In this document: piece by piece, positions 33,519 through 42,116 of the stretch
Position numbering within the stretch: position 1 is the first letter of the stretch
Layout: every line of letters starts with the position of its first letter
From: Solobacterium sp.
GTDB lineage: Bacteria; Bacillota_I; Bacilli_A; Erysipelotrichales; Erysipelotrichaceae
DNA length: 64,000 nucleotides
Assembly: GCA_017404505.1 (NCBI GenBank)
Contig: JAFRCE010000002.1
Coordinates: 62,001 to 126,000 of the forward strand
Reading direction: 5' to 3'
Notes under the pieces: model-generated
Databases searched by the model: none
What the model was told of the DNA's origin: nothing
What the model saw: only the letters and a program-made list of their open reading frames with translations
Made by a program: the position numbers and the translations under genes

Positions 33519-35321
33519 ATGACACCAAAAGAACGGGTCGCTTTATTGAGACAATATATGAAGGAGGAAGGGATCGACATCTATTACATTCCGAATGAGG
33601 ACGATCATCTTTCCGAAGAATACACCGCGGATTATTTTAAATGCAAATCGTTTATTTCCGGTTTTTCCGGTGAAGCGGGATGCACGATCGTTTCGCAGGA
33701 TTTCGCCGGTCTGTGGACCGACGGCCGTTATTTCACCCAGGCGGAACAGGAACTGGCGGGGACCGGCGTGGAACTGATGCGTATGGGGCAGGAAGGCGTT
33801 CTGGATCCGCTGGCTTTCCTGGCTGCCAACACACCGGAAAACGGTGTTCTCGGCTATGACGGCCGGGTCGTTTCGGCAGCTTCTTCCCGGTATCTGAAAG
33901 AAGTTCTGAAAAAGAAAAACGCGAAACTGTCCGTGCATCATGATCTGGCCGGCAAAGTGTGGGGCGAAGACCGCCCGGCCATGCCGCAGGAAAAGATTTA
34001 CACACTGGCCCAGAAGTATACCGGCGAAAGCGTGAAGGATAAAATCAGCCGTACGCGGGCGAAGATGCAGGAAAAAGGCGCTGACGTTCTGATCCTGACC
34101 GCTCTGGAAGATCCCTGCTGGCTGCTGAATATCCGCGGCAATGATATTGTCTGCACACCGGTTTCCTATGCTTTCGCGATGGTGAGCATGGACAGTGTCA
34201 GCTATTATATCGATTCTGCCAAACTGACGAAAAAGACCGTTAAACACCTGCAGGACAACGGCGTTTCCATCCGGGCTTATGAAGCGCTGGCGGAAGATCT
34301 TGCCGCTTTGCATGGCAAGACTGTCTGGGCAGCGCTGCGCACCCTGAACACGGAACTGTATGCCGCGCTGGCGGAGGATAACCGCATTCTGAACGAGCCC
34401 TCGCCGCTGCTGCTGTTCAGGGCTGTCAAGAATGAGACAGAGATCCGCAATATCCGTAATGCGCATGTAAAGGACGGCATTGCCATGGTCCGCTTTATCA
34501 AATGGGTCAAGGAAACCGTCGGTGAAAAGAAGATGACGGAAGTGACGGCCCAGAATTACCTCTATGATCTGCGTGCCGCCCAGGCGGATTACATCGAGCC
34601 TTCTTTCCCGACCATCTCCGCCTATCAGGCCAATGGCGCGATGATGCATTATTCGGCCACCGACGAAAACCATGCCAAAGTGGAACCGCGCGGCTTCCTG
34701 CTGGTGGACTCGGGCGGAACCTATAAAGACGGCACGACGGATATCACCCGTACGATTTCCCTTGGCCGGCTGAGCAAAGAAGAAAAGATGTTGTATACAA
34801 AAGTCCTGAAAGGCCATATGGCACTTGGCCATGCCAGATTCCTTTACGGCACCTGCGGCAATAACCTGGATATTCTTGCCCGCGGTCCTTTATGGGACAT
34901 CAATATCGATTACCAGTGCGGCACCGGCCACGGCGTCGGTCATGTGCTCAGTGTTCACGAAGGTCCGCACGGCATCCGCTGGGGAATGGGCACACCGGCC
35001 CGGCCGGCTGTCCGGCTTGAACCAGGTATGATCGTCACCAACGAACCGGGTGTCTATATGCCGCACAAACTCGGCATTCGCATTGAGAACGAACTGCTGG
35101 TAACCAGAGGCGAAAAGAACTTTTACGGCCAGTTCCTGTATTTTGAAGATGTCACTTACTGTCCGTACGATCTGGAAGCCATCGATCTGAAATACCTGAG
35201 CGACGAGGAAATCGGCTGGCTGAACGATTATCATCAGAACGTGTATCGGATCCTTTCTCCGCATCTGAACAAAGAAGAGAAGAAATGGCTGCGCGAGGCA
35301 ACCAGGAAAGTGAAAAGATGA
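33519..35321 (+). CDS. pepP: Aminopeptidase P family protein (M24B, Xaa-Pro)
   Basis: Metallopeptidase releasing N-terminal residues before proline. The ATG at 33519 follows GAGAGG; in-frame sequence upstream covers the promoter and is rejected. The 600 residues hold two creatinase-like N-terminal domains, then the M24 pita-bread domain with its metal ligands: VDSGGTYKDGTTDITRTI, GTGHGVGHVLSVHEGP, TNEPGVY and IENELLVT. The length matches the three-domain eukaryote-like form. It overlaps the exonuclease III gene by 4 bp. Confidence 0.93.
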   Translation: MTPKERVALLRQYMKEEGIDIYYIPNEDDHLSEEYTADYFKCKSFISGFSGEAGCTIVSQDFAGLWTDGRYFTQAEQELAGTGVELMRMGQEGVLDPLAFLAANTPENGVLGYDGRVVSAASSRYLKEVLKKKNAKLSVHHDLAGKVWGEDRPAMPQEKIYTLAQKYTGESVKDKISRTRAKMQEKGADVLILTALEDPCWLLNIRGNDIVCTPVSYAFAMVSMDSVSYYIDSAKLTKKTVKHLQDNGVSIRAYEALAEDLAALHGKTVWAALRTLNTELYAALAEDNRILNEPSPLLLFRAVKNETEIRNIRNAHVKDGIAMVRFIKWVKETVGEKKMTEVTAQNYLYDLRAAQADYIEPSFPTISAYQANGAMMHYSATDENHAKVEPRGFLLVDSGGTYKDGTTDITRTISLGRLSKEEKMLYTKVLKGHMALGHARFLYGTCGNNLDILARGPLWDINIDYQCGTGHGVGHVLSVHEGPHGIRWGMGTPARPAVRLEPGMIVTNEPGVYMPHKLGIRIENELLVTRGEKNFYGQFLYFEDVTYCPYDLEAIDLKYLSDEEIGWLNDYHQNVYRILSPHLNKEEKKWLREATRKVKR

Positions 35322-36073
35322 AACTTGTATCATGGAACGTAAACGGGCTGCGGGCCTGTATGAAAAAGGGATTTGCGGATTTCTTCATGACTGCTGACGC
35401 GGATATTTTCGCGGTGCAGGAAACAAAAATGCAGCCGGAACAGTTGGAAGACGACATGCGCTTCACCGGCTATCATATGTATATGAACAGCGCCGAAAGA
35501 AAAGGCTATTCCGGCACGCTGGTCTATACCCGCAGCGAGCCGCTGTCCGTGCAGTATGAAATTGAAGGCGACACGACGAAAGAAGGACGTGTGATCACCC
35601 TTGAATACCCGGATTTCTATTTTGTCTGCGCTTATGTGCCGAATTCCAAGGAAGGTCTTGTCCGGCTGCCTTACCGTATGGAATGGGAAGAGCTTCTGAA
35701 GGCGCATCTCAGAAAACTTGACGCTGTCAAACCGGTTATCTATACCGGTGATCTGAATGTCGCCCATAACGAAATCGACATTAAAAATCCGGAAACGAAT
35801 CATAAGAACGCCGGCTTCTCAGATGAGGAAAGAGAGAAGATGACACAGCTTCTCGCGGCCGGTTTCCGCGATACTTTCCGTACCCTTTATCCGGAAGAAG
35901 TGAAGTATTCCTGGTGGAGCTACCGCTTCAAGGCCAGAGAAAGAAACACCGGCTGGCGCATCGATTATTTCCTTGTTTCAGAGAGAATCATGGACAAAGT
36001 AACCGAAGCGGGGATTCACAATGATGTTCTCGGATCGGACCACTGTCCGGTATCGCTGAATATATCTTTATAA
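35318..36073 (+). CDS. xth: Exodeoxyribonuclease III / AP endonuclease
   Basis: Base-excision repair enzyme of the EEP fold. The ATG at 35318 overlaps the previous stop (ATGA) and gives 251 residues beginning MKLVSWNVNGLRA. QETKMQ carries the metal glutamate, TGDLNVAHNEID the catalytic aspartate and asparagine, and GSDHCPV the catalytic histidine near the C-terminus. Normal length for the family. Confidence 0.95.
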   Translation: MKLVSWNVNGLRACMKKGFADFFMTADADIFAVQETKMQPEQLEDDMRFTGYHMYMNSAERKGYSGTLVYTRSEPLSVQYEIEGDTTKEGRVITLEYPDFYFVCAYVPNSKEGLVRLPYRMEWEELLKAHLRKLDAVKPVIYTGDLNVAHNEIDIKNPETNHKNAGFSDEEREKMTQLLAAGFRDTFRTLYPEEVKYSWWSYRFKARERNTGWRIDYFLVSERIMDKVTEAGIHNDVLGSDHCPVSLNISL

Positions 36074-36085
36074 GTGCGAATCCTG

Positions 36086-36091
36086 TATAAT
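36086..36091 (+). promoter_or_regulatory. -10 box of the dipeptidase gene
   Basis: TATAAT, 28 bp before the ATG, with a GGGGG-type ribosome-binding site between. The -35 region (TATCTT) is weak. Confidence 0.45.
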
Positions 36092-36119
36092 TAGGAATGT
36101 TTTCAGGGGGTAAACTGCT

Positions 36120-37481
36120 ATGGATGTAAAATCTATGGTTAACAGATATCGCGGCGAACTGCTTGCCAGACTTGGCAAACTGGTCGCCATCAACAGTGAA
36201 ATGGGTACGGCGAGTGAAGACGCGCCGTTTGGCGAGGCACCGAAAAAAGCGCTTCTGACTGCTTTGGACATGATGGCCAGGGACGGTTTTGTGACGAAGG
36301 ATGTGGATCATTACGCCGGTTATGCCGAAATGGGCGAAGGTGAGAAACTGATCGGCATCGTCGGACATCTGGATATCGTTCCGGCCCGCAAAGAAGACGG
36401 CTGGGATACTGATCCGTTTGTCATGACCGAGAAAGACGGCATTCTGTACGGCCGCGGTGTCAGCGATGACAAAGGCGCTGTCGTTGCCGCAATGATCGCC
36501 ATGAAGGTGATCCGCGACATGAACGTTCCGCTTCATAAGCGGATCCGTCTGATCATGGGAACCAATGAGGAAAACGGTTCGAAATGCCTCGAGCATTATG
36601 TAGAAAAGGAAGGCTCCTGTGACTACGGCTTCACACCGGACGGCGAGTTCCCGGGTGTGCATGGTGAAAAGGGCATGGTCGCGGCTGTCTACCGTTCCAA
36701 GCTGACCGGCATCCGCGCCATTCAGGGTGGCACAGCCAGAAATGTCGTCTGTCCGAAATGCACGGTAACGGTCGACAAAGCCAGTTTCTCCCGCAAGAAA
36801 CTGGAAGATTATTTCAATAACAACGATCTGGAATTCTCGATCGGGGAAAGTGAAAAGGGAATCGATATCACGGTTGTCGGCGTGGCCGCGCATGCCAGTA
36901 CGCCGGAACTTGGTGTCAATGCCATTTCCTGGCTCTTTATGGGTCTGAAGGAAGCCGGCTATCAGGACCCGTTCGTGAATTTCTACTGCTCACATATCGG
37001 TCTGAACACGGACGGTGAAGGCCTTGGCTGCAAATGCGAGGATGAATACGGAGCCCTGACTCTGAATGCCGGTGTGATCGGCATGAAGGACGGTATCGTC
37101 GAGGGATCGATCGACATCCGCTTCCCGGTCACGTTCAGTTCCCGCAAGGTCATCGGCATGATGAAAGACCGTCTTTCTGACGAAGGCGGTGAAGTGGAAG
37201 TTCTGCATGGTGTCGAACCGCTGTTCTTCCCGCCGGATTCACCGCTGGTAACATCTCTGCTGAGTGCCTATCAGGAAGTCACCGGTGATTTTGAGACAAT
37301 GCCGATGACGATCGGCGGCGGTACATACGCCAAGGAAATCGAGAATACGATCGCCTTCGGATGTGCTTTCCCCGGCAAGGACTACCGCATCCACAATACC
37401 AATGAATGGGTGCCGGTCGATGAGCTGCTTCTGCAGGCGGAAATCTACGTCAGAGCGATTCTGAAACTGCTGAGTCTTTAA
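36120..37481 (+). CDS. Sapep/PepV-type M20 dipeptidase
   Basis: Mn or Zn dependent dipeptidase, 453 residues. Metal and catalytic positions of M20 are present: VGHLDIVPA (about 80-88), GRGVSDDKGAV (about 103-113) and GTNEENGSKC (about 146-155), with a lid domain in the middle. It probably completes peptide breakdown in the cytoplasm, together with the nearby aminopeptidase P. It is bounded by its own promoter and a terminator. Confidence 0.92.
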   Translation: MDVKSMVNRYRGELLARLGKLVAINSEMGTASEDAPFGEAPKKALLTALDMMARDGFVTKDVDHYAGYAEMGEGEKLIGIVGHLDIVPARKEDGWDTDPFVMTEKDGILYGRGVSDDKGAVVAAMIAMKVIRDMNVPLHKRIRLIMGTNEENGSKCLEHYVEKEGSCDYGFTPDGEFPGVHGEKGMVAAVYRSKLTGIRAIQGGTARNVVCPKCTVTVDKASFSRKKLEDYFNNNDLEFSIGESEKGIDITVVGVAAHASTPELGVNAISWLFMGLKEAGYQDPFVNFYCSHIGLNTDGEGLGCKCEDEYGALTLNAGVIGMKDGIVEGSIDIRFPVTFSSRKVIGMMKDRLSDEGGEVEVLHGVEPLFFPPDSPLVTSLLSAYQEVTGDFETMPMTIGGGTYAKEIENTIAFGCAFPGKDYRIHNTNEWVPVDELLLQAEIYVRAILKLLSL

Positions 37482-37493
37482 GCAATCCGCAAG

Positions 37494-37517
37494 ATCCTGT
37501 CACATGACAGGATTTTT
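37494..37517 (+). terminator. Intrinsic terminator
   Basis: ATCCTGTC-ACAT-GACAGGAT followed by TTTT. Confidence 0.85.
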
Positions 37518-37545
37518 CGTTGTCCGGCTGACGGGATACAAATAA

Positions 37546-37554
37546 TGCTATAAT
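37546..37554 (+). promoter_or_regulatory. Extended -10 element directly before the HAD gene
   Basis: TGCTATAAT is a perfect extended -10; only 9 bp separate it from the ATG, so transcription should begin 0-3 nt before the start codon. Confidence 0.7.
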
Positions 37555-37563
37555 ATAAAAGTT

Positions 37564-38397
37564 ATGAAGAAAGCCGCTCTGATCTACGATTTTGATAAAA
37601 CCCTCTGCACCAAGGACATGCAGGAATACAGCCTGATTCCGGCCCTTGGCTATGATAACCCGGGTGAATTCTGGAACGAGGTAACGGAACTGACGATCCG
37701 CAACCATATGGACAGCATCAGTTCGTATCTGTATGTTCTCCAGCATAAATTCGCGGAACAGAACAATCCGCTCCGCAAGGATATGTTCTTCAGTCTGGGC
37801 AAGGAGATCGTTCTTTATCCCGGTGTGGATACATGGTTCAAACGAATCAATGAATACGGCCGCAAAGCCGGCTTCCTGATCGAGCACTACATTATTTCCT
37901 CGGGTATGAAGGAAATCATCGAAGCAGTACCGATCGCGGACGAATTCACGAGAATCTATGCCTGCCGTTATTTCTATGAGAACGGCATCGCCGTATGGCC
38001 GGCCCAGATCGTCAACTATACGACCAAGACACAGTATATCTTCCGCATCAACAAACAGGTTCTTGACGAAAATGACGACAAGGACCTGAATGAATATGTC
38101 GATCCGAAAAAACGGCCGCTGCCATTCAGCCGGATGGTGTATATCGCGGACGGTATCACGGATATTCCCTGTATGCGGCTGGTCAAGGAATACGGCGGCA
38201 AATCGATTGCGGTTTATAACAGAGAATCCGCAAAAGCCGAGAAAACAGCCCGGAAGCTGATCGATGACGGCCGGGCGAATTACATGGCCGCGGCGGATTA
38301 CAGCGAAGGCAGTGACATGGAAGTGCTGATGAAAAAGATCATCGATCATATGAAGGCTGATGCCCGCCTGGAAGAACTTGAAGGACAATACAGATGA
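37564..38397 (+). CDS. HAD-superfamily phosphatase
   Basis: 277 residues; the nucleophile motif YDFDKTLC (D9, D11) is at the N-terminus, a lysine-containing motif and VYIADGITDIPCM (around residues 195-207) complete the HAD core. It resembles phosphoserine-phosphatase-like HAD enzymes with a helical cap; the substrate is unknown. No Shine-Dalgarno site exists and the -10 box is 9 bp upstream: probably leaderless. It overlaps the next gene by ATGA. Confidence 0.88.
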   Translation: MKKAALIYDFDKTLCTKDMQEYSLIPALGYDNPGEFWNEVTELTIRNHMDSISSYLYVLQHKFAEQNNPLRKDMFFSLGKEIVLYPGVDTWFKRINEYGRKAGFLIEHYIISSGMKEIIEAVPIADEFTRIYACRYFYENGIAVWPAQIVNYTTKTQYIFRINKQVLDENDDKDLNEYVDPKKRPLPFSRMVYIADGITDIPCMRLVKEYGGKSIAVYNRESAKAEKTARKLIDDGRANYMAAADYSEGSDMEVLMKKIIDHMKADARLEELEGQYR

Positions 38398-39173
38398 CTG
38401 ATAACAAGAAAACAAAGAATACTGCGAAAAAGAAAAAATTCAGAAATCCGCTGGCTGTGGTCCTGACCGTTCTGCTTGTCTTTCTTGGCATCGGCGTGAC
38501 GTTTGCCGGCTGTCTGCATCTCAGCCATGACAAGATCATCGTCGCTGTGGATGCCGCATACGGCGGTGAACAGACCGGATACACCGGCATTGTCAATGAG
38601 GCGGAATTCAATGAAGGAGTCGTCAATGCGTTATGCGCACGACTGGCGGACGATGACCGTTTCATTGTGCTGCGCACCCACGACGCGGGTACTTCCCGGG
38701 CGATCCTGAACATTGTCAGGGAAATCAACGAATCAAGAGCGGACTTGGTGCTGAGCATTCATGCCGGCTATGACCCGGATCCGCAGAAAACCGGCATGCA
38801 TATCTATGCCGAACAGCCGGCTTCGGATAATCATGAGCGCAGTCTGGAACTGGCCCGCTCGATCCGGGAAACATTCGCGGAAGATCTGAGCGCCGAAGTG
38901 AATTACATGTATTATGAACCGATCGGCGAGGACAGATACCAGATGAAAGTCGTTGGCGAGAACGATAAAAACGATTATGAGCTTGCCACCTGGACGATCA
39001 TGGAAAAGACGCTTGTCCCGGCAGTTGTCACGGAACAGATCTATGTCAGCAATGAGGCGGATGTCTCAGCCTGGGCTAATGAAGAAGGCTATAAGAAAAC
39101 AGCCGAACTGTATTACCGTGCTCTCTGCCGTTATTACGGCATCGATCAAAGAGCCGCAAAACCGAAGAACTGA
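38394..39173 (+). CDS. Amidase_3-like cell-wall protein with altered zinc site
   Basis: 259 residues: basic cytoplasmic start, one membrane span (about 20-40), then a domain with the layout of N-acetylmuramoyl-L-alanine amidases of the Amidase_3 family. Zinc ligands expected are His in GHGG, Glu, and His in SIHA. Here the first motif reads DAAYGG (Y56 instead of His); E69 in NEAEFN and H123 in SIHAG are kept, and the catalytic glutamate E214 (VTEQIYVSN) is kept. Activity is therefore doubtful. Coupled to the HAD gene by a 4-bp overlap. Confidence 0.8.
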   Translation: MTDNKKTKNTAKKKKFRNPLAVVLTVLLVFLGIGVTFAGCLHLSHDKIIVAVDAAYGGEQTGYTGIVNEAEFNEGVVNALCARLADDDRFIVLRTHDAGTSRAILNIVREINESRADLVLSIHAGYDPDPQKTGMHIYAEQPASDNHERSLELARSIRETFAEDLSAEVNYMYYEPIGEDRYQMKVVGENDKNDYELATWTIMEKTLVPAVVTEQIYVSNEADVSAWANEEGYKKTAELYYRALCRYYGIDQRAAKPKN

Positions 39174-39193
39174 AGAGGGGAAGCCCTCTTTTT
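39173..39193 (+). terminator. Intrinsic terminator
   Basis: AAGAGGG-GAAG-CCCTCTT followed by TTT, overlapping the stop codon. Confidence 0.75.
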
Positions 39194-39214
39194 GCTTAAC
39201 CGGAGGAGAACAGA

Positions 39215-40078
39215 ATGGAATACTTCAAAACAGCGCCGCTGGCCAACGGCGTCACACTGATCACGGATCTGAGCGGTGTCTTCTTTTACCTCGTCGAAGG
39301 AAAGGAAAAGGCGGCTCTGATCGATACCGGCACGGGCATCGGCAATCTGGCGGAATTCGTAAAGACGCTGACGGACAAACCCCTGACGGTTCTCATCACG
39401 CACGTTCATCCGGATCATGCCGGCAATATCTATACCTTCGCCGACGAACAGGTATTCATTCCGGAAAAAGACCTGCCGGATCTGAACACGGATACCCTCA
39501 GTTATGAAACAAGAAGAGGATACTACATGATGATGAAGCAGATCATGGATCCGCAGGGCAGTCCGTGTCCGGATGAAATGATCGTCCGCTGCCGTGATAT
39601 CAGACCGCAGACGGTTCAGGATCATGACGTCTTTGATCTGGGCGGCAGAAGTCTGGAAGCGGTGGCCATGCCCGGACATACCTTTGGGTCCACTGCTTAT
39701 CTCGACCGGACGAACCGGATGATCTTTATGGGTGATGCGGCTAATCAGAATACACTGCTGTGCTGTGAGACGTCCGACACTCTGGAAAACTATTATCATG
39801 CCCTGCAGCGTCTGAAAGGCATGGAAGGCACCTATGATATCTTTCTCATCTGCCATGGCGCGCCACTGGCGCGAAAGAGCACGGTTGACGATCTGCTCGC
39901 CTTATGCGAAGAAGTCATGGCGGCGGAAAAACAGGGAAGGCATGTCGGAACGATTGCCGACGGTCTGAATCCTTACGGAGACGGCCGCCGGATCAGGGAA
40001 ACAGACCGCTTCATGAACCGTCTGGACGGCGGCACCGGCAACCTGGTATACCGGCCGGCAAATGTCTGGAACAAGTAA
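39215..40078 (+). CDS. Metallo-beta-lactamase fold hydrolase
   Basis: 287 residues. THVHPDHAG (about 67-75) is the metal motif HxHxDH; MPGHTFGS and MGDAANQN supply the next ligands. The fold covers glyoxalase II, lactonases and others, and nothing here fixes the substrate. GGAGGAG precedes the ATG. A terminator-like hairpin lies just upstream, so it may have its own promoter, though none is clear. Confidence 0.88.
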   Translation: MEYFKTAPLANGVTLITDLSGVFFYLVEGKEKAALIDTGTGIGNLAEFVKTLTDKPLTVLITHVHPDHAGNIYTFADEQVFIPEKDLPDLNTDTLSYETRRGYYMMMKQIMDPQGSPCPDEMIVRCRDIRPQTVQDHDVFDLGGRSLEAVAMPGHTFGSTAYLDRTNRMIFMGDAANQNTLLCCETSDTLENYYHALQRLKGMEGTYDIFLICHGAPLARKSTVDDLLALCEEVMAAEKQGRHVGTIADGLNPYGDGRRIRETDRFMNRLDGGTGNLVYRPANVWNK

Positions 40079-40113
40079 AAAAGGAGTGGGATTTATGACA
40101 TCTCACTCCTTTT
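40079..40113. terminator. Bidirectional terminator between convergent genes
   Basis: AAAAGGAGTG and CACTCCTTTT pair with a 15-nt loop. Confidence 0.85.
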
Positions 40114-40132
40114 CAATCGCTTTCTTCACTGC

Positions 40133-41527
40133 TTATTCCACTGTGTTCTGAAAGTCTACCGTGACATTTCCATTCGCGTCATAAACAACCGCGTCTTTGT
40201 CCAGAACCATTGTGTCGATGGCCGCCAGATAGGCTTTGACGGAAGGATATTCCGGCTCATAAGCCGCGACGATCTTTTTGGCGGCGCTTCCTTCATCCGA
40301 CAGCAGCGCGTCGATGACGAACAGCTGGGCCTTGATGGAATTCATACAGAGTCTTTCAGGATCTGAGGGATCGAAGTCGATGCCGTGGAAGGTGCCGGTC
40401 GCACCGGCGGCATTGAACTGTACACCCGGCATGACGCAGGTGATATCACCGAAGTCAGAAGAGCCGGTACCCCAGTCTTCATAGTCAAAGCGCACTCTGG
40501 CTTCGCCGACCAGATCAGAGCAGCACGATTCCACCAGTTTCATGAATTCCTTGTCGTGATGTTCCGGCGCATATCCCGGCCGGTCTCTCAGTTCCACGCC
40601 GGCTCCGATCGCCAGGGCGGCTCCGGCCATGGCCCGGTTGACTTTTGTGTTTTCCCGCTTGATGGCAGTCAGAGTTTTGCCGCGGACATAGCTTTCGATC
40701 TTCATTTCGTCAGGAATGATATTTACCGCGCAGTTGACGCCCATCATGATCGGATGGAAACGGATCGTATCCTGATCCGGGAAGGTTTCCCGGAGGTCAT
40801 TGACTGCCTGCAGACCCAGCATGGCCGCATACTGGGCGTTGATACCGAGATGCGGAGCACCGCCGGCATGGGATGATTTGCCTTTGAAACGGATCGTTTT
40901 GGCCATACAGCCGTTATTGCCGTAGCCGCACTCAAAATCATACGGTTCGCCTTCGCCGGCTGCCGTGCCGTGAACCATAATCGCCAGATCGACGCCGTCG
41001 AGAATGCCTCTGTGCATGAATTCCGTCTTGCCGCCAAGATATTTTATGACGCCTTTCTGCCGCAGTTCTTCCCGGAAATTCAGCTGGATCATTTCCTCGG
41101 CCGGCACGGCAATCAGCCGGATGGTTCCGCAGAGTCCGTCCAGTGCGTTTTCCTCTTTCAGCGCCGCCGCCAGACCAAGCAGGGCAGCCGACTGGGCGTG
41201 ATGTCCGCAGCAATGTGTCATGCCGTTGACGGATTCCGGATGGTTGGCGATATCCAGGGCGTCCAGTTCTCCGAAAACAGCCAGCACAGGACCTTCCCTG
41301 CCGGTATTGACATCCACGTAAAAGCCGGGAATGTCACCAAAGCCGTCGATCTTTCCGGCCAGCACCGGCTCATAGCCGAGTTCCTGATACTTTTCAACCA
41401 GATAATTGTGAGCTTCCCATTCGGTGTAACCGGTCTGCGGATGTTTCCAGAGCCATCTTTCCGCTTCCAGAACCATCTGCCGGTATTTGTCGGCGTTGTT
41501 TACAAGCGTTGTCTGTCTTTCGTTCAT
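40133..41527 (-). CDS. M20 family amidohydrolase (AbgB-like)
   Basis: 464 residues. It has GELDALD (about 84-90), THCCGHHAQ (about 107-115) and PAEEM (about 138-142), the metal-site motifs of the M20D group, plus a dimerisation lid starting near GCMAKTIRFKGKSSHAGG. AbgB-type members split p-aminobenzoyl-glutamate, while others act on N-acyl amino acids, so specificity is open. GAGGTGAG precedes the ATG. Confidence 0.9.
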   Translation of the reverse strand: MNERQTTLVNNADKYRQMVLEAERWLWKHPQTGYTEWEAHNYLVEKYQELGYEPVLAGKIDGFGDIPGFYVDVNTGREGPVLAVFGELDALDIANHPESVNGMTHCCGHHAQSAALLGLAAALKEENALDGLCGTIRLIAVPAEEMIQLNFREELRQKGVIKYLGGKTEFMHRGILDGVDLAIMVHGTAAGEGEPYDFECGYGNNGCMAKTIRFKGKSSHAGGAPHLGINAQYAAMLGLQAVNDLRETFPDQDTIRFHPIMMGVNCAVNIIPDEMKIESYVRGKTLTAIKRENTKVNRAMAGAALAIGAGVELRDRPGYAPEHHDKEFMKLVESCCSDLVGEARVRFDYEDWGTGSSDFGDITCVMPGVQFNAAGATGTFHGIDFDPSDPERLCMNSIKAQLFVIDALLSDEGSAAKKIVAAYEPEYPSVKAYLAAIDTMVLDKDAVVYDANGNVTVDFQNTVE

Positions 41528-41568
41528 GATCTCACCTCATCAATTACAGACAGTATAGTATATTACAT

Positions 41569-41590
41569 GCATGCGCGGCTATTCGCATGC
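41569..41590. promoter_or_regulatory. Inverted repeat between divergent genes
   Basis: GCATGCG and CGCATGC, 7 bp perfect, 8-bp spacer. It lies between the amidohydrolase and the small gene at 41687, next to TATA-like sequence; candidate operator. Confidence 0.4.
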
Positions 41591-41686
41591 CGGCAGAAAA
41601 GCAATTTATCGTAGAAAATATATTTAAACGATCTTACGGAAACGCTTCGCTGTACGATGGAAGTATCAGAATGGGAGAAGATGAAA

Positions 41687-41953
41687 ATGAACGCGAAAGA
41701 AAAGACATCCATGCCGGAGGATCTGCTGCGGAACGCGGCCGGCGGTGTGGATCCGACCAACGAAGACCTGCAAGGTTATATCAAGGTTTTACAGGAACGT
41801 CCGGGTATTCTGGAACGGCTGAATGCTTCCACGGCAGATGAGGAAGATATTGACTGTATCCTGAAATACTTTCCGACCATAGACCGGTTTACGTATATGG
41901 CGAGAAAGTTTTACGGCCGCAGCCTGGAAGAAATCGTTGCCATGATCGGATAA
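41687..41953 (+). CDS. Small protein of unknown function (88 aa)
   Basis: The ATG at 41687 is the best start (GGGAG 9 bp upstream); two in-frame ATGs lie a little earlier. The product is soluble and charged, with an N-terminal segment PEDLLRNAAGGVDPTNED and a C-terminal helical part RFTYMARKFYGRSLEEIV. I recognise no family. The AAGG resembles a double-glycine leader, but the rest does not look like a peptide precursor and no maturation gene is close. Confidence 0.65.
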   Translation: MNAKEKTSMPEDLLRNAAGGVDPTNEDLQGYIKVLQERPGILERLNASTADEEDIDCILKYFPTIDRFTYMARKFYGRSLEEIVAMIG

Positions 41954-41970
41954 TTGATTCTGACAGGAAA

Positions 41971-42010
41971 AAAACGCTGAAGCTGTCTTGTGACATTTCA
42001 GCGTTTTTTT
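41971..42010. terminator. Bidirectional terminator
   Basis: AAAACGCTGAA and TTCAGCG with T-runs on both strands; serves the small gene and the tRNA on the other strand. Confidence 0.88.
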
Positions 42011-42016
42011 TGGCAG

Positions 42017-42089
42017 TGGAGCTTACGAGGATCGAACTCGCGACCTCATGATTGCGAACCATGCGCTCTCCCAGCTGAGCTAAAGCCCC
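42017..42089 (-). tRNA. tRNA-Ala (anticodon CGC), CCA not encoded
   Basis: 73 nt cloverleaf on the minus strand. The anticodon arm is CATGG-TTCGCAA-TCATG, anticodon CGC. The acceptor GGGGCTT pairs with AAGCTCC; discriminator A is followed by CTG. It begins 27 bp after the S66 peptidase gene and may be read from it. Confidence 0.93.
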
Positions 42090-42116
42090 ATTTGGACGTG
42101 CGCATATATCATATCC

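Noticed and set aside
41700-41760. RiPP precursor because of the AAGG motif
   Set aside because: The downstream part is long and charged, and no maturation or export gene is near.
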